64,000 nucleotides of DNA, taken from positions 399,358,939 through 399,422,938 of the forward strand of contig NC_081406.1 of assembly GCF_030272615.1 (NCBI RefSeq), read 5' to 3'. Shown piece after piece: positions 56,815-64,000 of this stretch. The notes under the pieces were generated by a model. The model saw only the letters and a list, made by a program, of their open reading frames with translations, had not been told where the DNA came from and did no database searches. Position numbers and translations under genes: made by a program. The DNA is from Cryptomeria japonica (Eukaryota; Streptophyta; Pinopsida; Cupressales; Cupressaceae). Position 1 is the stretch's first letter. Each line of letters starts with the position of its first letter.

Positions 56815-57856
56815 TGATCCAGGAGGATAAAAATAGTTTCAAGATCCACATGGTACCAAGTGGAAATCTCCAGACATAATGGTGGTAGTCTACTCGGCCT
56901 GTAGATAGGGCCAGTTAAAAATATGGGTAGGAGGATTCAAACCCCCAACCTATTATCTCCTATTTTAGTCTCCACTGTTGGGGCAAGCGGCTTATTTAAA
57001 AATAATGTGTGAGCTGCCGTATCTAAAGGAATATAGCGGATATCTGACATTATACATAGGGGTTGGGCAGTTTGAACCCGACCTCAATGCTTGCCACAAT
57101 TCCCTCAACACCACTACACCCGCAATAGTTTTGAAGCTGATAACAAAGGTAATCCTTTTTGTATGGAAAAGCCAAAGTAAAACCAAACCCGATAATCATA
57201 ATACTTGCAAAGACCAAAATAGATATTTTTGTTAAGATTTGTAAAATATGCAAGGCTCGGAATTATAAGAGACATGGAATTAAAGGGTGAGGTTTATTTT
57301 AGAAGATATATATGTTGTAAAAAGGGGATATGGTTGATTTTCCAAATCATATGGTTTTAAGCCATATTGGGTAAAATTTGTGTATAAAAAGGAGGGTAAG
57401 TTGTGAGCATGGGGGTAGACATTGGAGATTGGAGAATGGTGAGAGAAGTGTGAGAGAATTTTTTGAGAGCTTGTGATAGTGAATTGTTTGTCTCTGTGCA
57501 TTGGGAGCTTGCAGTCAAGTTTGTTGTACTTGAGAGAGAAGAACATTTGTAATTCATTATCATCCGAGGAGACGCAAGGAGACTTTGTAACAATTTGTAG
57601 GCCTTGTAACCTTTTTCTGGAGCATAATCAAGGATCGGTCACTCTGTTGGAGAGGGACCCGGAGACGTAGCTGTTTGGTGAACTCCGTTATCAACTTGTG
57701 TTTTGTCTTCTCTCTTCTATCTCTCTTCTATTCAATCTATCGGTATTTGATTATTATGTTTTTTAAACAATTTGATTGTAATTTTAAGACCTTCATTTAA
57801 TCATTGCAAAAGTTAACATCTCACGTGCAACAGTCATAGATCCTAACATCAGATCA
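56815..57856 (+). mobile_element. 1,042 bp solo LTR (copia-type) inserted in gypsy C
   Basis: Starts TGATCC and ends CAGATCA (TGATC/GATCA inverted ends), with perfect target copies CAAAC at 56,810-56,814 and 57,857-57,861. A TATA-like GTGTATAAAAAGG is near 57,381. GGAGACGTAG...GTGAACTCCG near 57,662-57,690 and the CTCTCTTCTATC-rich end are typical of copia R/U5 regions. No interior or coding domain. Confidence 0.8.
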
Positions 57857-58284
57857 CAAACCCTGATAAGTCTAGAGATTTCATAATGTATGTTTTCTCT
57901 AGCAATTATAGCATTGCCATGGTACTAACCCAGAAAGATGTAGACAAAAAGGGTGAGAATCCCATAGCCTTTCATTCCAAAACTCTAAAGGAGTATGAGG
58001 CTAAATAAAAATTTGTTGAAAAGCAAGCACTGGCCATTGTCAAAGGCCTCAAAAAGTTTAGGCATTTTATTGCCTATAATAAGACTACTGTGTATGTCGA
58101 TCATCCTTCAGTCAGGGAATATATAATGGAGGGTGACATTACAGAGAAAAGGGAAAACTGGATTACCAAGATCTTAGAATATGATATTGATGTCAATCCC
58201 ACTAAGGTAATCCATGAAAAAGGCCTTTGTGAATATATAGCCCAAGAGTCTAGCCCTCGAGAAGCCGAGACTACTGCGAAGTAG
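57857..58284 (+). pseudogene. Gypsy C RNase H
   Basis: Resumes in frame after the second target copy: PDKSRDFIMYVFSSNYSIAM, FVEKQALAIVKGLKKFRHF near 58,014 (Glu) and VYVDHPSVREYI near 58,094 (Asp). The usual first Asp reads Ser or is displaced in YVFSSN. One stop near 58,006 and the end stop at 58,282. Confidence 0.78.
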
Positions 58285-58344
58285 GTTGTGATGTTCGCCT
58301 CTGAGCAAACGGAAGCAGGTTGGATCTAGAGATGAAAACACTTC

Positions 58345-59571
58345 ATGGAGACTGGAATCTTCCCAGCTGACATCTCTCCTGAAAAGAGGAAATTTTATAG
58401 GATGCAAAATAGCGGCTTCCACCTTGTTGAAGGAGTGATTTTTAAAAGGAATTTTGACAGGATTCTACTCCACTGCGTAGACCAAGACCAAGCCCATAAA
58501 ATCTTACATGAATTCCATCATGGCCTTTTACCGGGTCATTATTCAACACAAATCACCATCATCAAGATTACTCGTGCTGGGTATTTCTGGCCGTCAATGT
58601 TTAAAGACACACATGCTCTGGTAAGATAATGCAAGGAGTGTCAATACTACAGTGGTAGGTGCAAGAAGGCAGAAATGCCACTTAGGCCAATAATGGTGGA
58701 AGAACCCTTTTCTCAATGGGGTCTAGATTTCATAGGGATGATTAATCCGCCTAGCTCAACCAGACACAAGTGGATCCTTACTACCACTGACTACTTCACT
58801 AGATGGTCCGTGGCTATAACCCTAAGGAATTCATCAGAAACAAAAATACTAGCATTTTTGGAGGAGCTAGTATGTCGGTATGGTCCACCAAAGACTATAA
58901 TATTGGATAACGCGTACGCATTCATAGGCTCCTGCATGACCCAATTTTCTCTCTGCCAGGGTATATATCTGAAGACTTCCTTGAATTATTACCCTCAAGG
59001 AAATGGCCTAGTTGAATCTACCAATAAGAACCTCATAAGACTCATTAAAAGAATGGGGTCTGGACACAAAAGGGAGTGGCATCACCACTTGAGAAGCGCG
59101 TTATAGGCAGACAAGATCATGCCTAAGCAGATTTTAAAGAACTCTCCATACAAGATGGTCTAAAGCAAAGATGTCTTATTCCCTGTATCTTTGGAGATCC
59201 CCACTTTGCAGCTCCTCAAGTCCATTAAGGTGGCCAAAAATGAACCCATGGAGGTAATGTTGGCAGAGCTTATGGAGCTAGAAGAAGCAAGGGAAGCGGT
59301 GTTTGAATCTATTCAAAACTACCAACAAACCATCAAGAGGTGGTTTGATAACAAGAAGAGTTTTAACCCAGAGCTCAAACCAGGCAATCTTGTTTTAAAA
59401 TATAATGAGAGGGTGGTGAGGCCAAGTCAGCATGCTAAGTTTGATGGTTTATCGGAGGGACCCTTCCGCATCACAAATTTTAAGGGTTTCAATGCATTCG
59501 ACCTCGAGAATATGCAAGGGGAACCTTTCAAAATCTCGGTTAACGGGTTTCATCTTAAACCTTTCTATTAA
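58345..59571 (+). pseudogene. Gypsy C integrase
   Basis: Zinc domain HEFHHGLLPGHYS ... CKECQ (about 58,510-58,645). The core has WGLDFIGMIN near 58,720 (Asp), TIILDNAYAF near 58,896 (Asp) and GNGLVESTNKNL near 59,003 (Glu), so all three catalytic acids remain. The C-terminal tail (FKISVNGFHLKPFY) ends at 59,571 with no chromodomain. Stops at about 58,627, 59,104 and 59,161 inactivate it. Confidence 0.85.
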
Positions 59572-59639
59572 AGCTTAATGCCCCCAATGTAAATAATGTA
59601 TTTTAGTGTGCCTTATTTATTTAATTATGTTTCTTCATG

Positions 59640-60906
59640 CATTGTAAGGAAAGGAAGTAAATCATAAGATACTATAATGGTGAAAAAGGTGAATGATAGA
59701 GAGATCAAGAGGAAATATTTTCTTCCCTCCAAGGAGAGATTAAAGTTGCACTATGGATTCCCCTTCAAACACTTTATCCATATTACATTTAAAAGAGGGG
59801 GGGAATTCAATAGACCCAATCTCTTAGGGAAGAGATTGAATACTGAATGAACTGATAATGAGATAGAAATGACAAGCTAACCCCTCTTTTAGAATGGAAA
59901 ATGATTGAATTATGTGCTGTAAGACTAAGTGTAAAAGTAGAAAATAAATAATTATAACTCGAGATAGAAGCATGAGATTAAGTTGTGCACCTGGATCTGG
60001 CTATAAAATATCGAGACGAAGCCTCCCTGTGAATTTGAGGAAAAGTTGTTGGGACCGTGTTGAAAGTGCACACAGTCCTCCAAAAAATTCGTGAAATGAA
60101 AAGGTTTTTCCGCCTCTGCAAATGGAGTCCGAATCTAGAAACACAGTTGCGCACCTGCAACCTACACACAAAAAAGAGAGGAAAAGGGGTTGGGATTGGG
60201 GATTTTCCTTCAGGTCAAACCCCAGTTTTGGAATTAACCAAATGATGAAAAAAAGTACTTGCAAGTAAATGTAAATGAAAGATTGAATTGTAATTCACCT
60301 CAAAGGAGGTTGTAGATAGAATGTAGGTAGATTTTATTATATTGAATTGAATGTTGAAAGGGATATTTTCTTCAATGGTTGAATCCTTCACTTGAATGCA
60401 ACACCTAGCCTTGAAGGGAAACTTGAGAATGCTCAATGCTAGAAAGGAATGCTTGAATGCTTGAATTCATGAATTCTCTTGAATGCTTGAATGTGTGATC
60501 TCATGTATTTCCACTTATCCCACCTATTATAAAATGTGAGGGCGAATGTGACTTATATACTCGTCAATTAGGGTTAATTGACTGATTTTTTATCATAGGC
60601 CAACACAGGGAAAGTTTTCCTGCTTTATGCAAAGTCCAATGCAAAGATAGGACAAAGGGGCCCCCAAAATAGGGTAGGGACAAGGACGCCATGCTCCTTT
60701 ACTAGGGGGGACAGCGGAATCATTCCCCTATCCTACCCTTGACTCAGGACAGGAAGTAGGTTCAGGCAATGTGGAGGGCAAAAAAAGTGCAGTTTTTGGG
60801 GATGATAAAGTCTTGGGTCTTCGATCAGGTTTGGGGATTCAAATCACCAACGTGAAGACCCTAATGTGGTCACAAATTGCAAGGGTCACAATTTTATGAC
60901 ACTACA
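59640..60906 (-). repeat. Element D 3' LTR, lower end uncertain
   Basis: On the minus strand it starts TGTAGTGTCATAAAATTG straight after a PPT. A minus-strand TATA box (GAGTATATAAGTC) lies at about 60,549-60,561. No second LTR is in the window, so the end near 59,640 is a guess between the gypsy C stop and LTR-like text. Confidence 0.6.
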
Positions 60907-60922
60907 TTTAGCCCCCACTTTA
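60907..60922 (-). other. Element D polypurine tract
   Basis: Minus-strand TAAAGTGGGGGCTAAA directly before the LTR start. Confidence 0.75.
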
Positions 60923-61657
60923 GTGGGAGTATAAGTGTATGCCAATACTGTCGGTAATATACAAGGAACCAAGATTCAAAGACTTCAACCATGTCAAGGA
61001 GGCAAGATGCACAAAGCCCCCAGTGGAATAAGGATCTTACGACATTGATTGACAAAGTAAAAGGGAAGATCAAGAAAGGAAAACCATGACTGCAAGTAGC
61101 AAGGTTCCCCTCACTATGAGTCATGAAAAGCAAAGATACCAAAATTATGAAGCAAATCCAAGTTCACTAAATAACTTTAAGTATCAAGAAGGAAAATATG
61201 AGCGGAGTGTATGCCCCCATGTTAAAGTGATCGTGCACACCTTATTGGGAGAAATTTTCTTTAAGGTAGGATGCACTCAAGAGAGATAGAAGAGCGGGAG
61301 CACGTTATCGCAAGGATTTAGCCCCCAAGCAGGGAATAACCCAAGGATAATGAACACAAAACATGAGGCAATTTCCCTTTCCTTGGGGTCAGTATGCTAT
61401 ATGATAACTCATGTATATCATATATGTATGTGCATATTATAATAATCATTCCCCAAGGAAAGGACACTACCTTGGAAGAAAGGTAATAGAGGATGTCCTA
61501 TTGAGTCAACATGAAAAGAGACCAAAGGAGATCTCAATGCTTTGCATCATCCTCAAGTAGACCTTAAGGAAAAAATAAAAGAACAAGGATACACATAGAA
61601 GAATAGTCACAAAGAGCAAGAAAGCAGAGAGGGAGAAGATCTACAGTGCTAATATTG
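60923..61657 (-). other. Element D 3' region; pol is missing here
   Basis: Non-coding. On the minus strand it has three further GGGGGC-type purine runs (near 61,013, 61,211 and 61,321) like those near 3' ends of this clade. RT, RNase H and INT should lie between here and the protease but are absent, which implies an internal deletion or a non-autonomous derivative. Confidence 0.55.
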
Positions 61658-62640
61658 CTAATCTAGCACGATATCCACCTCCCGATCTTGTTGATCACTA
61701 TTTCGGGAAGGCAAGCAACACGCCAGAGGAGTGACATTGAGCACAATTGATGGAGATAACATAAGATCCAAACAAGGACTATGCTCATGGGCTAAGTCAC
61801 TTTGTTTGATTCTAGGAGCTAGGATTAGGTTTTTTGAAAATTCAGTTGATAAATGATTGTCCACATCAACATATCCATAGTCACTATCAAAAGCATTAAG
61901 AGTTGTATTGCCATCAAGAATAACATTTTCACTCATTTCTTCATCAATATTTATAGAAAGAGGAGCACAAACATGAATAGGAGTAAAACCATCACATGTT
62001 TTTTGAAACTTGTGATTTGGAGATGTAGGTTCAACATCTTGCTTAGGAGAAAAGGGAATCATATCAACTATTGGAGTCTTGGGAGATTGAATGGTTTGAG
62101 GAACAACTTCACGAGCTTGAGCATGATGCCTTCATCGATGGTCTCTCGAACAATGATTTCACCAAGTCTTAATGGAAGACTGAGAAGGAGGAGGAATATT
62201 TATGAAAGGAGGAACAATCTCCTCTTTGATAGTTGAATGTTTTGGCTGAGGTCTTTTAGGCTGGACAAGAGGAGAGGCAGGCCTCTTCTCTCTATAAGAG
62301 CAAGGAGGTGGAACTGCGCCATATAAAGGAGTAATACTAGGTGTAGGAAGGAGACCAGGTCCATCATGAGGAGGTGGTATAGGTCTAACCTTAAGAGGAA
62401 TGTCGTTCATCTTGTTAGGAGAAGGCATAGATAAATCCAAAGGAATAGGTTGAGGATCTTCCTTAGGAGAAATATTAGCTCTATCCATTAGGGGAAGAAA
62501 TTTATCTTCAAGAATGATAAGAATGTCAAGTAATGGGGATATAGGTTGATTCAAGGATAAAATCATATCTTTCTTCCCTTTTTGATAAGATTGGAAAAGA
62601 GCATCGCTCCTTTGTGGAAGAGATTGAAATTGCTTAGGCC
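61658..62640 (-). pseudogene. Element D post-protease spacer (proline-rich)
   Basis: Two minus-strand frames (62,566-62,159 and 62,062-61,658) encode Pro-rich (RPIPPPHDGPGLLPTPS) and acidic segments. No domain is recognised. The position corresponds to the linker between PR and RT. Confidence 0.5.
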
Positions 62641-62680
62641 AAAAGAGATCAATAAGAACACCTGAGCTTCTTTTGAATGG

Positions 62681-63120
62681 TCAAAATAAGTTGTGGTTAA
62701 CAGTTATGATTTCTCCATTGTGGGGAAATTTCAAACACTTATGAATTGGAGAAGAAATAGCCTTCATGGAAGATAGCCAAGGGTAGCCCAGCTTCACACG
62801 GAATTGATCGGAAGAAGGAATGATAATAAAGTTGACATCCATAGATTTAGTGTGAACTTTAATAGGAAGGGTGATAGAACCAATGGTTTGAAAAGAGAAG
62901 CCATCAAATAATTTTACAATCACATTAGTATCATCATAGATTGGTTTATGCAATCATAAAGTGAAAAGATACTCCTCAGTGATGACGTTAACTATGCAAG
63001 AGGGATCAACAAGAGCACCATGACAAGGTATATCCTTAACCTTCACAACTATGTATAAAGGTCCATCAGGTGTTCTAATGGTCTCACTAGGGTCAAATGT
63101 GATACAAGGATCCTTAGGTG
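62681..63120 (-). pseudogene. Element D protease
   Basis: On the minus strand: PLYIVVKVKDIPCHGALVDP near 63,060-63,000, where the active-site loop reads VDPS instead of VDSG/VDTG, then VNVITEEYL. The closing part is LGYPWLSSMKAISSPIHKCL near 62,790-62,730. A stop lies at 62,954-62,956. DPS may be a family variant or an inactivating change. Confidence 0.75.
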
Positions 63121-64000
63121 TCTCTTGTTTCTTTACCATGTTCACCAAATTCGGAGTTGTGGTAGTAGGATCAGAAGGAGAGAAAGAGGTATGTAAAGTC
63201 TCAATCACGTTAGAGGTATGAGAAGGCAAAGGATCAGTAAAAATATTAAGATTTTGATTAGTAGGAGCTACTGATTTGTTTCCCTTATCATTCACACCTG
63301 CCACAAATATAGTATTGTTATCAATCAAATCTTGAATCTTACTTTTCAATGCAAAACATTTCTCAGTATCATGACTAGGTTGACGATGAAATTGACAAAA
63401 GGAATTGCTATCAAAATAAGGTGATGCAAGCTTAGATGGCTCAACTGGATTCATAGGAGGAAGTTTGATAACATTTCTTTGTAACAACTAAGACATAATA
63501 CTATGTAAAGATTCATTCAAAGAAGTAAATTGTCTTTCTCTTTTAAAGAATTTAGAAATAGGAGGCACGCCTTTTGTAGCATTCACATTGTTGTTCTTGA
63601 TTGTATCATTGGACGTGATGAAGCTTTTTGTTGGTTTTAGCTTCACAAATGGTTGTTGAACACTCTCCCCCTTATCACTCAGATCCATAGGAGTATATTG
63701 CTCAATTTGACTCATAACCAGTTGATAATTGTGGAGTATTGCACACAACTGCAGAAAGGAAGTAAACTCAGACAAAAGAAGCTTTTTCCTGATATCTTTT
63801 TGCAAATTAGAAATGAAAATTATTTGAATATCAATTATGAGGTACAAGAAAAGAAATTTGAGCACACAAATGCTTATATCTACCAATGAAATTAGTCACT
63901 TTTTCTTTAACACCTTATTTACAATGCAATAAATCAGTCAAAGTGATTGTAGGACCAATGTTGTTTTGAAATTGTTGAATGAAAGAATTTGCTAATTGTT
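63121..64000 (-). pseudogene. Element D gag, cut by the window edge
   Basis: From 64,000 downward, in shifting frames: SFIQQFQNNIGPTITLTDLL, FIGRYKHLCAQISF and ISNLQKDIRKKLLLSEFTSF (Retrotrans_gag C-terminal part), then MDLSDKGESVQQPF near 63,690. The CCHC-like zinc motif CQFHRQPSHDTEKC is at about 63,398-63,357, followed by FALKSKIQDLIDNN. Stops at 63,488-63,490 and above 63,830 break the frame. Confidence 0.8.

Larger units (their letters stand above)
47250..59571 (+). mobile_element. Gypsy C: Ty3/gypsy element with an RNase H domain upstream of RT
   Basis: Order: 5' LTR, PBS, gag, zinc knuckle, PR, RNase H-like domain, RT (split), RNase H, INT. INT is last and no chromodomain follows it, which points to the non-chromovirus (Athila/Tat-type) clade. 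Two solo LTRs (52,324-56,440 and 56,815-57,856) interrupt RT/RNase H. No 3' LTR is found; the 3' side runs into element D. Confidence 0.8.

Overview
This window looks like intergenic nuclear DNA from a seed plant with a large, repeat-rich genome. A gymnosperm (conifer-like) is my best guess, at low confidence, based on AT-rich sequence, long decayed Ty3/gypsy and Ty1/copia LTR elements nested in one another, and no convincing single-copy host gene. I see no tRNA, rRNA, CRISPR array or bacterial gene. Almost every coding stretch carries premature stops or frameshifts, so coding calls are given as pseudogenes.

Layout. 1-3,967: 3' end of a Ty3/gypsy element with an antisense plant mobile domain (PMD) gene, a tandem-repeat 3' UTR, a polypurine tract (PPT) and a 3' LTR. 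3,968-8,370 and 30,870-32,798: a Ty1/copia element (zinc-knuckle gag, PR, INT, RT, RNase H) whose 2.4 kb 3' LTR is split by later insertions. 8,371-30,869: inside that LTR, a minus-strand copia-type element ('X') with two ~0.9 kb LTRs and almost no interior. 9,389-26,711: inside X, a 17.3 kb Tat-like Ty3/gypsy element ('A') with gag, PR, G-patch, RT, RNase H, a second RNase H, INT, and another antisense PMD gene with its own TATA box and 3' splice site. 25,776-30,190: the A/X boundary has been tandemly duplicated twice. 32,957-33,890: minus-strand gypsy RT fragment. 33,932-35,397: a copia-type LTR.

36,246-42,914: a complete 6.7 kb copia-type element without pol. It has 826/823 bp LTRs, a PBS, a PPT and a near-perfect target duplication. 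Its interior encodes a four-zinc-knuckle gag-like protein and an unrecognised 1,099-codon frame with its own promoter-like leader. This is the strongest candidate for something undescribed. 42,915-47,250 is AT-rich and non-coding, with an 891 bp MITE-like element (45,436-46,326).

47,250-59,571: a third gypsy element ('C') in which an RNase H-like domain lies between PR and RT, upstream of its usual place. Its RT/RNase H region is interrupted by two solo LTRs (4,117 bp and 1,042 bp), each with a perfect 5 bp target duplication. 59,640-64,000: a minus-strand gypsy element ('D') with gag and PR but no pol before its PPT and 3' LTR, cut by the window edge.

The order of events can be read from the nesting: copia 1, then X, then gypsy A, then the tandem duplications; and gypsy C, then its two solo-LTR insertions. 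Families were assigned from motifs read by eye. No database search or alignment was run, and the identity figures given are rough visual estimates.
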